Shown piece after piece: positions 9,019 through 19,500 of a DNA stretch of 64,000 bases. This stretch comes from Saprospiraceae bacterium (lineage in GTDB: Bacteria; Bacteroidota; Bacteroidia; Chitinophagales; Saprospiraceae), in NCBI GenBank assembly GCA_022841745.1, contig JALHQW010000026.1:29016-93015 (forward strand), written 5' to 3'. Positions within the stretch are counted from its first letter, which is position 1; each line of letters begins with the position of its first letter. Position numbers and translations under genes: made by a program. The notes below the pieces were generated by a model, which did no database searches, was not told the origin of the DNA, and saw only the letters and a list, made by a program, of their open reading frames with translations.

Positions 9019-10008
9019 ATGGGCGTTCGAAAAACCGAAAGCCGAATACCAGCCAACCACACCGCAGCAGATTTGGGGCAATCCGCCGCTTCTGCTGATG
9101 GCAACTGCACCCTTGTGTCCTTCATAGCCAACCCAATCGTAGTTGGCAGGGATAACACCTATGTCCTTTTTGTCACCAATGCCGGGGTCGCAGGTTCAGT
9201 ACAGGGCTTTCAATGGAGTTTCGTGGAAAATGGCGGAGCACCCGTTGTTCAAACCACCCAATTCGGCGAGGCGGTTTATCGGCCCAATGCAACCGGTACG
9301 CTGACGGTGACAGCCAAGGCGATGGGGGCGGGGAATGCAGAATTGTCGTCGGCAATGCTGTCCCAAGATGTGGTAGCCACCAATGCCGAGTTGGAAGGCA
9401 TGATAACAGGGGCCACAGACCAGCCTGGCCCCGGAATCGGAAACCCAGAAGTTGCGAGAGAGCTTGTGAACGACCACAATATCTATTACCAATCCGTGGT
9501 GCTTCAAGCCCCGGAGTCGGGCGATGGGTTCAAAAGGATGGTTTTCAGCATGGTGAACGAAGGGGCCAATCACCGGAGCATGGCAGACCGCCGTGACCAC
9601 TTGCAGCAGTTGGCCGCATCGCTCAATGGGACAGGCGCTGACTTTGGGGCACTGGCCGGGCAAGGGGCTGGGGTGAGCGGCATCCGGCTGGCAGTGCTGG
9701 CCATGTCGTTGGGCGGCAGCCCGCCTTTGCCATGGACGGAACTGCCAGAATCGCCATCTGCCCGTGCCCATGCGGACGAGGCCCTTCGGCAAAGCCTTGC
9801 CGCTTTGGACGAAAACCAGCGCATTGACCTCTTCAACTTGGCCAGGTTCCCAAAATCAAATATTACTTGGTGCGGGAAAATTTTGGAGGGGCTGCGAAAC
9901 CGCTATTTCCCCGGTGCCAATTTTAACGACGTGCTGACGGGGATGTCGGGGACGAGGGCGCACTGGATTTCAAGACATTTTAAGGAAGGGCCGATAGCGC
10001 ATAGTTGA
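9019..10008 (+). CDS. uncharacterised cassette protein with an Ig-like N-terminal half
   Basis: A 329-residue protein. Residues about 30-125 look like an immunoglobulin/PKD-type beta sandwich (VSFIANPIVVGRDNTYVLF, QGFQWSFVENGG, FGEAVYRPNATGTLTVTAKA). The C-terminal half is mostly helical, with an asparagine/glycine-rich linker (GATDQPGPGIGNPEV) between. It has no signal peptide or membrane helix. The frame is open about 16 codons upstream from a TTG at 8971; the first ATG at 9019 is chosen. It ends 36 nt before the metalloprotease gene and is oriented with it, so it probably belongs to the same transcript. The PKD-like reading is by eye only and the family is not recognised. Confidence 0.6.
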   Translation: MGVRKTESRIPANHTAADLGQSAASADGNCTLVSFIANPIVVGRDNTYVLFVTNAGVAGSVQGFQWSFVENGGAPVVQTTQFGEAVYRPNATGTLTVTAKAMGAGNAELSSAMLSQDVVATNAELEGMITGATDQPGPGIGNPEVARELVNDHNIYYQSVVLQAPESGDGFKRMVFSMVNEGANHRSMADRRDHLQQLAASLNGTGADFGALAGQGAGVSGIRLAVLAMSLGGSPPLPWTELPESPSARAHADEALRQSLAALDENQRIDLFNLARFPKSNITWCGKILEGLRNRYFPGANFNDVLTGMSGTRAHWISRHFKEGPIAHS

Positions 10009-10044
10009 TACCGCAATACCAAAAGTTGTAACACCAATGAAATT

Positions 10045-10866
10045 ATGTGCAGAAAAACAACAAGGTTTTTTGCAAACCTTTTTTCAAGTAAGGTGATGAA
10101 CATCCCGCCGCCGCAATGCAAGAAATGGGATGGTATTAAAACGGTTTTTATCAAAATATTTGACAGGGAGGACTTGGTCGCCAAGAACTTCAACATGAAC
10201 ATGGAAGCAACCAGGACTGCTTTGGAAAGCTATTTGAACGAGCTGGAAAATACGGTTGGAATTAGTGCTACCTCAAAACAAAATTTAAGTTCATTCTCAT
10301 TTCAAGTTGTTTTCCAAAACAGGGCCTCTACAGAGGCTGAAATAAATGATTTTGGCGTTTTGGACTTCCCCATCTACTTTGAGGAAGGGCTGAGCATCAC
10401 CTCCACCCGAATGACCAAATCTGAAGCGGAAAGCATGTTGCTCAAGCACCGGATTTCTGACAACGTTGCCACCTTTCTGAGAAAAGAGGTGGGTGGCAAC
10501 TTCGTGATGGAGCGTTTTATTGGAAACATATACGACGAGTTGTTACCGTATTTCACCAATGATAGGGCACTTGGTTTCGGCGTGCCAGGCGGCGATTATT
10601 CATCCGTTTCAAATAGTTTTCGATGCAGGAAAATAGCCATCATATTCATTGATAAGATAGGGGTCGAAGTGGAACCAGTCATTCTGAACAGGATATTTTT
10701 AAATGTCTTGAAACACGAAATAGGCCACATGTTCGGCTTGCATCACGAGGACAAAACCATGATGGTGGAAAACTATGACAGCCCCGATTTTTTGGCCAAC
10801 GAAGCATACACGCCCAATCATTTGTCCATAATTAGCGATAATTTAATAAGGCTTACAATGGCTTAA
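10045..10866 (+). CDS. metzincin-type zinc metalloprotease
   Basis: A 273-residue protein with the full metzincin zinc motif HEIGHMFGLHH (HExxHxxGxxH, about residues 224-234). The sequence KTMM follows shortly after and could supply the Met-turn. The three histidines would bind zinc and the glutamate would be the general base. The N-terminal 200 residues look alpha/beta but are not recognised. No clear signal peptide is seen: the start is polar and basic (MCRKTTRFF), so it may act in the cytoplasm or be exported another way. An alternative start is the ATG at 10096. The first 18 bases are almost identical to those of the next gene. Spacing to that gene is 70 nt. Substrate unknown; neighbouring giant proteins are candidates. 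Confidence 0.8.
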   Translation: MCRKTTRFFANLFSSKVMNIPPPQCKKWDGIKTVFIKIFDREDLVAKNFNMNMEATRTALESYLNELENTVGISATSKQNLSSFSFQVVFQNRASTEAEINDFGVLDFPIYFEEGLSITSTRMTKSEAESMLLKHRISDNVATFLRKEVGGNFVMERFIGNIYDELLPYFTNDRALGFGVPGGDYSSVSNSFRCRKIAIIFIDKIGVEVEPVILNRIFLNVLKHEIGHMFGLHHEDKTMMVENYDSPDFLANEAYTPNHLSIISDNLIRLTMA

Positions 10867-10936
10867 AATGGATAGTTAGGGGCAATATACAGGATAGCTA
10901 GGCAATCCTTTTTAGGACTATAAAAGTGAATTGACC

Positions 10937-13009
10937 ATGTGCAAAAAAACAACACCAGGCAGCAATTCCGGCAACCCTGTTGGCGGAATCAACCCGAACG
11001 TAGCGGGAGGTGGTGGCGGTGCGCCTGGTGCTGGCAGCCCCTTTCCTACGGGGCCTGCGCCACTGGTTGGGTCGCCTGATTTTTTGCCTCAGGTCACTTT
11101 CATCGCCACGCCCACCTCCAACGACAACGGGTTCATTGGCAATGCTGAAACTTTCCACCGGAACTCCGGCCTGAACCCCATTTCCATCAACTCCATTCAG
11201 CATGCCGTCGAATTGCTGAACAATTCGGCCCAGACAGGTACGGGCGTGCTCGACCATTTCAGAATCGTTTCTCACTTCTTCGTGGACGACGAACTGCCAG
11301 GCGTTGCCCCTTCGAACATCAAAATAGCCATGCTCAACGAAAGTGGCCGGGGCGTGCTGAAGCACCACTTGAACGGTTGGGCGCAGAGCAATTATGAAGG
11401 GCTGAAGTCCATGATTTCGTTGCTGGTCTTGAGCGGAGGAAATTTGACACTAAACCCCGGCGTTTATGGTGGGCCACTGACCATCATCATGGGTAGGCTC
11501 CGCCCGACGCACAATGCACTACTCGACCTCGTACCGACCGACCCCATAGATGGTGAGCCAACAGGGTTGCTCAACGATTTTTTCCGATTCGCAGCCAGCA
11601 AATGGTTGCTGACCACGTTCCCGACATTTCTTCCCACCATTCGGACTGAATTGATGGGAGCCTACACCTTGCTGCTAAACGATGTGAAGCCTCGCATTTC
11701 GCAGTTGACCCAAGCCAACCTCACCACTTTGGAAACGGCGATTATTGGGTTGGGCGATTTTGGGGCAGTCACGAACGTCGGCCCCAGCAACCTCCCCTAT
11801 TTTACCGCTAATATGAGAGCAGGAGTTGCAGCATTCAACGCCAATTTCTTCGCCGCCATCACCACCATGCGACAGCGTTTCAATCAGTTCAGCACGGTGG
11901 ATATTAGGGGTTGCCAAGCGGGCAACGACCCCGATTATATTCGGGCCATCCGGCGTTTCTTCGGCACATCGGACACGGTACGGCCAAGTGTCACCGCCCC
12001 TACCCGGTTTCAAAGGTTCAACAGTATTGGCAATGTGACCGGATTGGACACAAGGGCAGACATAGACTCACTTTGGAACAGTGGCATTACGCCGTTCAAC
12101 GCAAGCACCTTGCACACCCAATTTGAAACTTGGGCCAATGGTTTTGGTATCAACCAAGCGCACAAGGATTTTTGGGTCGCAACATTTGGGCTTCCCGTCC
12201 TACAGTTTTGCAAGGTGGCTTGGAAGGCCAATATCCCAGCAAGGGCAGCCGGGTTGACCATTTCCCGTTTGGATGGTTTTGCCAACGCAAACTTTGAGCA
12301 AGCCCTCGCTTTGCTCGACGACATTTTCTTCTTTGCTACCGCTGAAAAACCCAACACGGCCCAGAGAAATGCCATAGTGGCCGTGCTTCCGAATTTGGAT
12401 ACTTGGATTAGTCAGCTCGGCGCTACCATCCCAGATGCGGCCACCGAGCCGCAAATGACCACCACCTTCAACAACCTGAAAGGGATTTACGAGAACGTTG
12501 ACCCACGCACCGCCAATGCATCCTTCACAAGTGGCAGAGTGATACCACGAACGGCCCCATCACCACTCACTGTGGCGCAGTTGCGCACGTGGCAGACTGC
12601 CTTGCGCAATTTTATTGACACGGATACCCATTCAATTTTTGCCAAAATCCTTACCATGAAAAGCGTTGGAACCGCTCAGGCAAACGACGCTAAATTCAGG
12701 ATCAGGTACTTTCTCAGATTGGGGCTTGTCTTCCAACTTTATCATGCTACGAGCACCAATTTCAACCAACAACTTATCATCGCCATCACAGATAGTTCCG
12801 GCACCAACAGGCGCCAAAACGAGGCAGTTCGTCATTGGATACGAAGCCAATGGAGGGGCGTAAACCCGCCCAATATTCCAGCAACCATTAATTGGGACAA
12901 TGGCCGCAACACGGCCTGGATAGTGGAAGGACGCCAGCAAGGCCCAGCTTACGTCTGCCCCCATGAATCCTACGACCAGCACCTCTTTAAACTTAGGGCC
13001 ACCGACTAA
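10937..13009 (+). CDS. uncharacterised 690-residue cassette protein with possible His/Cys dyad
   Basis: After the start MCKKTT comes a Gly/Pro/Asn-rich low-complexity stretch (about residues 8-45), then a mostly alpha/beta protein. Two segments resemble the ends of catalytic strands in caspase-fold families such as DUF4347 or CHAT: HFRIVSHFF (His near residue 112) and VDIRGCQAGNDPDYIRAI (Cys near 324). The spacing is about 210 residues, longer than usual, and would need a large helical insertion, so this is only a suggestion. The C-terminal half is helical. There is no signal peptide or membrane helix. The ATG at 10937 is chosen over a TTG six bases upstream. A 26-nt gap separates it from the DUF6603-like gene. 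Confidence 0.6.
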   Translation: MCKKTTPGSNSGNPVGGINPNVAGGGGGAPGAGSPFPTGPAPLVGSPDFLPQVTFIATPTSNDNGFIGNAETFHRNSGLNPISINSIQHAVELLNNSAQTGTGVLDHFRIVSHFFVDDELPGVAPSNIKIAMLNESGRGVLKHHLNGWAQSNYEGLKSMISLLVLSGGNLTLNPGVYGGPLTIIMGRLRPTHNALLDLVPTDPIDGEPTGLLNDFFRFAASKWLLTTFPTFLPTIRTELMGAYTLLLNDVKPRISQLTQANLTTLETAIIGLGDFGAVTNVGPSNLPYFTANMRAGVAAFNANFFAAITTMRQRFNQFSTVDIRGCQAGNDPDYIRAIRRFFGTSDTVRPSVTAPTRFQRFNSIGNVTGLDTRADIDSLWNSGITPFNASTLHTQFETWANGFGINQAHKDFWVATFGLPVLQFCKVAWKANIPARAAGLTISRLDGFANANFEQALALLDDIFFFATAEKPNTAQRNAIVAVLPNLDTWISQLGATIPDAATEPQMTTTFNNLKGIYENVDPRTANASFTSGRVIPRTAPSPLTVAQLRTWQTALRNFIDTDTHSIFAKILTMKSVGTAQANDAKFRIRYFLRLGLVFQLYHATSTNFNQQLIIAITDSSGTNRRQNEAVRHWIRSQWRGVNPPNIPATINWDNGRNTAWIVEGRQQGPAYVCPHESYDQHLFKLRATD

Positions 13010-13035
13010 ACCAGGAGCCATAAAAACAACCTGCT

Positions 13036-16000
13036 ATGCCCACCAACTCCGCCCTTCAATCCGTTTTGACCGAAGCCGGGCTTGCCATTGCCCCACTTCG
13101 GGCGGTCAACTCCCCGGACCGTGCCGTGGCATTTTTTCGAAACCTCGGTTATGAGGTTCCGGCTGGTGCATTTGGTGGCTCGCTGTCACAATTGTCCACG
13201 CAGGCAAGCGAACTGGTGGCTGCCGTCCAACGCCTGTTGCAAGCCACGGATGACCAAGCTGTCATCTCAGCGGTTGTGGACATGATGGGGCGAATGGGCA
13301 TGGCCATCAAGGCCGTGGAGGATGTAAGGACAGCGGTGCAGGGCGGCGGCGGGGGAGCCATTCCAGGTATTGCCGACCTGCCAAGGCGGCTGATTGATTT
13401 TTTGCTGCTCGATTATTTTGACCGACAAAAAACCGAAGTACATGGCATTCTGCACGTCCTTGGAATCATAGAGCACGAGCCTGAGGCTGCCGTGGGCACG
13501 CCCAAGCGTAAGTTTAACTGGGAAAAACTCGGTGACTTCCTGACAAAGCCCGGCGACCATTTCAATGCCTTGTATAAATGGGACACCGATTTTGAGACCA
13601 CCAAGTTCCTCATGCGGCTGGAGCGGTTGATGCGGGCTGCCAACCTGCCCGGCGGAATGTACCCCCAAGCCGAAACCACAAGGGCCATCCTTGGCAATGC
13701 GCCGGGTCAGCACGAGCTAAGGTTTCCCATTTTTCAAGGGGGGCTGACGCCAGAAACTTACGCCCAATTCGGCGTCACCTTCTCACCCGCCGATGCACAA
13801 GGCAGCAAGAAAAAAGGCTTCGCAATGCTGCCCTACCTCACGGGCACCGCAGCTTTCAATTTTACAGTCTGCGACAAAGGGGAACTTGGCTTCGAATCAA
13901 CGGGCGACATCAAAGGCGTAGGGCTGGTGCTCCGCCCGCCGTTTGAAATCGAAGGAATTCTGAACCTTGTGGCTTCCTTTAGGTCAGAACTGAGCCTCCG
14001 TCAAAAACCCGATGCATCGCCAGAAATCATCCTCATAGGCACGGCGGGGGGTACCCGTTTGGCCGTTCAAGGGCTGGGAATGAGCGTCATTTTGAGCAAC
14101 CCGCAAGGCAAGTTCGACCTTGCTTGGGAGGGCAATATTGAGGCCATCCGATTGGTGGTCTCAGGCGGCGACGGCGATGGTTTTTTGGCAAAAATCTTAT
14201 CGGGCTTGAAGGTGGAGGCCGAGGCACAACTGGGCCTGGGCTTCAGTCTGCTCAATGGTTTCTACATAACAGGCGGTGCAAAATTTGCCATAGAGCTGCC
14301 CACACATATTGCGCTGGGCCCGCTGGAATTGCAGGGCACCAGGCTCGAATTGGCACCGACCGCCGATTCCTTCCGCCTCGATGCCGGGGTGGTGCTAAAA
14401 CTTGACCTCGGCCCGCTCAAGGCCGTCGTAGAAAACATGGGCCTTCGAACTGAATTGAAGTTCAAGCAAGGCAATCTCGGCCCCGCTGACCTTGGCGTTT
14501 CCTTCAAGCCGCCCAACGGCGTCGGCCTCAGCGTGGATGCGGGCATCGTAAAAGGTGGTGGCTACCTCTACTTCAATTTTGAGGACGAGGAGTATGCAGG
14601 GGCATTGGAATTGGTGTTCAGTGGCTTCCTCACCTTGAAGGCCATCGGCCTCATTACCACCAAGATGCCCGATGGTTCCAAGGGCTTCTCCATGCTCATC
14701 ATCATCACAGCGGAGTTCGGCACGGGCCTGCAATTGGGCTTTGGTTTTACACTGCTCGGTGTGGGTGGCCTTGTTGGCTTGAACCGCACCATGAAGCTCG
14801 ACGTGCTGGCCCAGGGCGTCAAAACGGGCAGCCTGGAAAATATCCTCTTCCCGAAGGATGTAATCGCCAATGCGCCACGCATTATCAGCGACCTCCGGGC
14901 CATCTTCCCGCCCCAGGAAGGGCGTTTCCTCATTGGGCCGATGGCCAAATTGGGATGGGGAACACCAACTTTGGTGAGTTTGTCGTTGGGCATTATCATA
15001 GAAATCCCTGGCAATATCGCTATACTGGGCGTACTGAAGGTCGCATTGCCGACCGAGGAGGCAGCCCTGCTAATCATACAGGTCAGTTTCATCGGAGCCA
15101 TAGAATTTGACAAGGAGCGGGTCTGGTTTTTTGCATCGCTGTTTGGTTCGAGAATACTGTTCTTCACCATCGAAGGCGATATGGGCCTTCTCATGGCATT
15201 TGGCAAAGACGCCAATTTTGTGCTGTCTGTGGGAGGGTTCCACCCACGGTTCACGCCGCCGCCGCTTCCATTTCCTTCACCGAGCCGCATCGCTTTTGAC
15301 ATCGCAAATACGCCGGTGTACAAAATCAGGGTATCGGGGTATTTTGCTGTCACCTCCAACACCGTTCAGTTTGGGGCAAGGGCCGAGCTGCAATTTGGCC
15401 TCGACGATTTCGGCATCTCCGGCCATGTGGCCTTCGATGCCCTTTTCCAGTTTTCGCCATTCTTTTTCATCATCGGGATTTCGGCTTCCGTGTCGCTGAA
15501 AGTATTCGGCATAGGGCTTTTCACCATCCGACTTGAATTTGAACTCTCAGGCCCCGAGCCTTGGCGGGCAAAAGGGTCAGGCTACTTGTCCATTCTTTTC
15601 TTTGAAATCAGTGCCGACTTTGACGTGACTTGGGGTGAAGACCGCCGCAAGACGCTCGACCCCGTGGCTGCTTACAACGACTTCCTGAAACCAGAACTGG
15701 AGAAAAAGGAGAACTGGACTGCCGCTTTGCCGAAGGCAAACACCCTACACGTAAGCCTCCGCAAGCTAAACGAAGCGGATGGCTTGGTCCTGCACCCCAT
15801 TGGTGTGCTGAAATTCTCGCAAAGGGCCGTGCCGCTGGGCATCAAACTCGACAAGGTGGGAGCGCCCAATGTGAATGATTACACGCAACTGAGGATTGAG
15901 CACGAGGAATCAAGCCCGTGGCGAAAGGTCGGTGACCCAAGGGAGAATTTTGCCATTGCCCAGTATCAAAAATTGTCCGATTCCGAGAAACTGTCGAGGC

Positions 16001-16428
16001 CATCTTTCCAAATGGAAAAGGGCGGTGCTGAGTTTTCGGTTGCTGGGGAACAGACCCTTACCAGCTTTATGACCAAGCGCACGGTGAGGTACGAGACCAT
16101 TATCATTGATACCAATTACAAACGCTTTGTTTTCAGGTTGTTCAGCATCATTGGTGGCCTCTTCTCCCAATTGTTACGGGGCAATGCAGTGGCACTTTCG
16201 CCATTGTCGAAACAAAGCAAAAAGCTGGCAGACCCATGGGACGAACCTGTGGTGGCACTTCAAGAGCAGTTCGCTGTGGTCAACAATGCGAACAACAAAT
16301 CGGTAACTGCCCAAATGTTTGCCACGGAAGCCGCCGCAAGGGATTTTATGCTGACAAGCGTTGCCGAAAGCCCGCACCTGGCTGCTGATTGGGATGTGGT
16401 TCCTGAGTTTGAGGTGAACATGAATTGA
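13036..16428 (+). CDS. DUF6603-like large beta-rich protein
   Basis: An 1130-residue protein. Residues 1-110 are helical and followed by a glycine run (QGGGGGAIPG). Residues about 270-870 consist of very many short alternating strands rich in Gly, Leu, Phe and Ile, such as LGLGFSLLNGFYITGGAKF, LGPLELQGTRLELAP and FGIGLFTIRLEFELSG. About 230 mixed residues follow. The organisation is what I remember for proteins annotated DUF6603, whose function is unknown; this is a family impression and was not searched. The continuous strand pattern could form an elongated beta structure with a hydrophobic face. There is no signal peptide. It sits in the middle of the cassette, 26 nt after the previous gene and 149 nt before the next. 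Confidence 0.65.
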   Translation: MPTNSALQSVLTEAGLAIAPLRAVNSPDRAVAFFRNLGYEVPAGAFGGSLSQLSTQASELVAAVQRLLQATDDQAVISAVVDMMGRMGMAIKAVEDVRTAVQGGGGGAIPGIADLPRRLIDFLLLDYFDRQKTEVHGILHVLGIIEHEPEAAVGTPKRKFNWEKLGDFLTKPGDHFNALYKWDTDFETTKFLMRLERLMRAANLPGGMYPQAETTRAILGNAPGQHELRFPIFQGGLTPETYAQFGVTFSPADAQGSKKKGFAMLPYLTGTAAFNFTVCDKGELGFESTGDIKGVGLVLRPPFEIEGILNLVASFRSELSLRQKPDASPEIILIGTAGGTRLAVQGLGMSVILSNPQGKFDLAWEGNIEAIRLVVSGGDGDGFLAKILSGLKVEAEAQLGLGFSLLNGFYITGGAKFAIELPTHIALGPLELQGTRLELAPTADSFRLDAGVVLKLDLGPLKAVVENMGLRTELKFKQGNLGPADLGVSFKPPNGVGLSVDAGIVKGGGYLYFNFEDEEYAGALELVFSGFLTLKAIGLITTKMPDGSKGFSMLIIITAEFGTGLQLGFGFTLLGVGGLVGLNRTMKLDVLAQGVKTGSLENILFPKDVIANAPRIISDLRAIFPPQEGRFLIGPMAKLGWGTPTLVSLSLGIIIEIPGNIAILGVLKVALPTEEAALLIIQVSFIGAIEFDKERVWFFASLFGSRILFFTIEGDMGLLMAFGKDANFVLSVGGFHPRFTPPPLPFPSPSRIAFDIANTPVYKIRVSGYFAVTSNTVQFGARAELQFGLDDFGISGHVAFDALFQFSPFFFIIGISASVSLKVFGIGLFTIRLEFELSGPEPWRAKGSGYLSILFFEISADFDVTWGEDRRKTLDPVAAYNDFLKPELEKKENWTAALPKANTLHVSLRKLNEADGLVLHPIGVLKFSQRAVPLGIKLDKVGAPNVNDYTQLRIEHEESSPWRKVGDPRENFAIAQYQKLSDSEKLSRPSFQMEKGGAEFSVAGEQTLTSFMTKRTVRYETIIIDTNYKRFVFRLFSIIGGLFSQLLRGNAVALSPLSKQSKKLADPWDEPVVALQEQFAVVNNANNKSVTAQMFATEAAARDFMLTSVAESPHLAADWDVVPEFEVNMN

Positions 16429-16577
16429 GTGTTTTAAGTAGTTTCGAGTTATGAGATTCGAGTTGCAAGAGGTCTAACGAAAATGACCTTCGAGGGCTGG
16501 ATTCGGGCTTACTTGCAACTGGCAACTCATCGCTTGGATTAGTCATTACCAAAAATTTGCCCGAAGGGCTAATAACT

Positions 16578-19500
16578 ATGGGCCTACCAACCTATTCCTT
16601 TCTCCCTTGGCTTCGGCACGGCGTAGCCAATACCATCCAATCTGATGATGTGGAAAATGGCGGGGCCGTGCTTCGTGCCTCCGTCGAGGTCAAGATGAAA
16701 GTGACGGGCGATGTTATCGGCAGCTCCCCGGCATCGCACCCCCTCAACAAGCAAGTACAACTGTACGGCCCTGGCGACGTGGTAGGCATTGATACCAAAG
16801 CCATTGTGAAGGTGGAGCCACGCCATTGGATTACCAATTTTGAACCTAATTACCTGCCTTATATCGAGTTTTACGACGAGGACTTCCCGTGGCGCTACAC
16901 GCCAGCTAAGCCGGGTGCGCACCACCGCTTGCGGCCTTGGGTAATGTTGGCCGTGCTAAAACAGGAAGAGTTCGAGGAAGGGAAAAACATCCTCGGCAAG
17001 CCGCTGCCATTCATCAATGTGCTTAAAGAGAGCACCCTGCCATTACCCGACGACCTATGGGCATGGGCGCACGTACACGTAAACCGCTCCTTGAACGGCA
17101 ACTCCGCAGCGACCAAAAGTACAGATGCCGCCGCCATCGTCAACCAGCTAAAATCCGTGCTTGCAGAAGACCCGGACCTGGCATCCTCCCGCATCATTTG
17201 CCCTCGGCAATTGGAGGAGAACACCACCTACCATGCCTTCCTCGTCCCAGTATTTGAAAGCGGCAGGTTGGCTGGGTTGGGCAGGGAGTTTCCGGCAGGG
17301 CTGACCGCCACTAAATCGGCTTGGGGCACCTCTGCTGCAGCCGTCGAACTGCCGGTTTACCACCGCTGGCAGTTCAGTACCGGTTCTGTTGGGGACTTTG
17401 AGTACCTCGTGCGGCTGCTAAAGCCTGTAACCGCAAAGCCGGAACTTGGCCGCCGTGACATGGACGCCTCGCAGCCTGGTGCCAATTTGCCCGATTGGCA
17501 GGAAGCACCTGGAATACCCGCAGGCGAGGAAACGGAAGGCATTTTTAAACTAGGCGGAGCATTGCGAGCGCCGCTTTCGCTGGCCGATTTCAACAAAATC
17601 AAGAAATACGAGCTATGGGCCGAAAATGCCGAGCCTGGCATCCATCCATTTCAGCAAACGATGGCGGCCCTGCTGAACTTGGATGACGATTACAAGCAGT
17701 TGGCCTCCCAATTGGCCAATCAGCAGAGCGGCCTTTTTGAAGCGCCCACAGACCCCAACGAGCCTGAAGACCTCGACCCAGTCATCACTCCTCCCATTTA
17801 TGGTAAGTGGCACGCCAAGGTGCAACGGCTACTGAAAGAGATGGATGGCACCGATTTGCCCAACCATGAAAATTGGATTCACGAACTCAATCTTGACCCA
17901 CGGTTCAGGACGGCGGCGGGCTTTGGAACAAGTGTGGTACAAAAGAACCAAGAGGACTATATGTTCGATGCTTGGAAACAAATCGGCGATGTGTTGAAGG
18001 GCAACCAAGTCATACGGCAGGGGCAGTTTTCTTTGGCTGCTTCGCTCCAACTTTATGGAAAGCATATCGAGCCAATGAAAGCGGCGCAGCCCCAGCAGTT
18101 CTTTTTCCTCACTGCGCCCGTACATCGTCGTGTCATCACGACGGGCATTTCTTTGCCGCCTGCGGCAAATGTTGGTGTGGCTGTTGAACAGGTTGACACC
18201 TCCGGCGGCATGACCATCAGCCATGCGCTCCGTCATTCGAGGGTATCCCCGGCGGTAGTATCCCCTGCCATGCGGCGCATCCTAAGGCCCGGCGGCAGGC
18301 TGGCAAAGCGACTTGGGTTCACTATTGAAAAGCCAATTTCGGGCATTATTGCTGGCTTGAACGAGGGGCAGCTACACGCCGCCCCGCCCAAAGCACCCGG
18401 CGCTGGAACGCCTACGCTCTCGAAGGACACCAAACAGCCAGCATCCCCACCCACCCAACCTGATTGGCTTACAAACCTCGCCAACCAGTATCCAAACCTG
18501 CGTTGGATGGTATTGGTGCTGGCCATTTTGCTGGCCTTGCTAATTTACGCGGTGTTGTTCCCGTTGGTCTTAGGCGGCATGCTGGCCTTGATTGTCCTTT
18601 TGGCGGGCTATTATTTGTATTGGCATTTGGGAAAATGGGCAGAAGCAGTATTTGAGCAAAAAACGGTCAACGTAGAATCACTTGAACCTGAAACGGTCGA
18701 GCAGTTGCCAATGAGGCCGGATTTCGTGTTGCAAATACCTGTGCTAACCCAGCCCGGTCAACCAGTGCTGCCCCCTCCCAGCATCCCAAGTGGTGGCGGC
18801 AGGCCCGACAGCTTTGAGGCTGGCAGCTTCAGGGAAGGACTTTTGGATTTTACATTCTTGATAAAAGAATCAAAGGAGGATGCCGCCCGGCCACCTAAAA
18901 TCCGGCTCGACCTCCCAATGCTCGAAGGGGTGATTTTGGACAAAATTCATCCGGTGAAGACCATACCGCCTAAAATAATGGGCACTATCAAGCTACCTTC
19001 TTGGCTTGTGGCCATATTTAAGGAGGAATTCGAACCGGTGATGGCCTACCCCAAACTCGATTACCCGATGTACAAGCCTTTGGAAAAGCTCTCCTCGGAG
19101 CTTTTCCTGCCCAATATCCGGCTCATTGAAAACAATACCATCTCGTTGCTCAAGACCAATCAAAAGTTTATCGAAAGCTATATGGTGGGCCTCAACCACG
19201 AGTTTGCGAGAGAATTGCTTTGGCGAGAATACCCTACCGACCAGCGGGGGAGCAGCTTCCGGCAGTTTTGGGATGTGAGCACCGTGCCAAAGCCCGCCAA
19301 ATTTGAGCCTGCCAACCAAGCCAAGCAGCTGGAAGCCACCTGGCGGGACAAACTTTACGATATTCCTGAAATCCACACTTGGAGCAAAACCTCGGCCCTG
19401 GGCAAACACGACCACCGGGAACTGCCCGGCAAGCCACAAGAAGAGGAAGTGGTGCTGGTCATCAGGGGTGAACTGCTGAAAAAATACCCTACCGCCGTCA

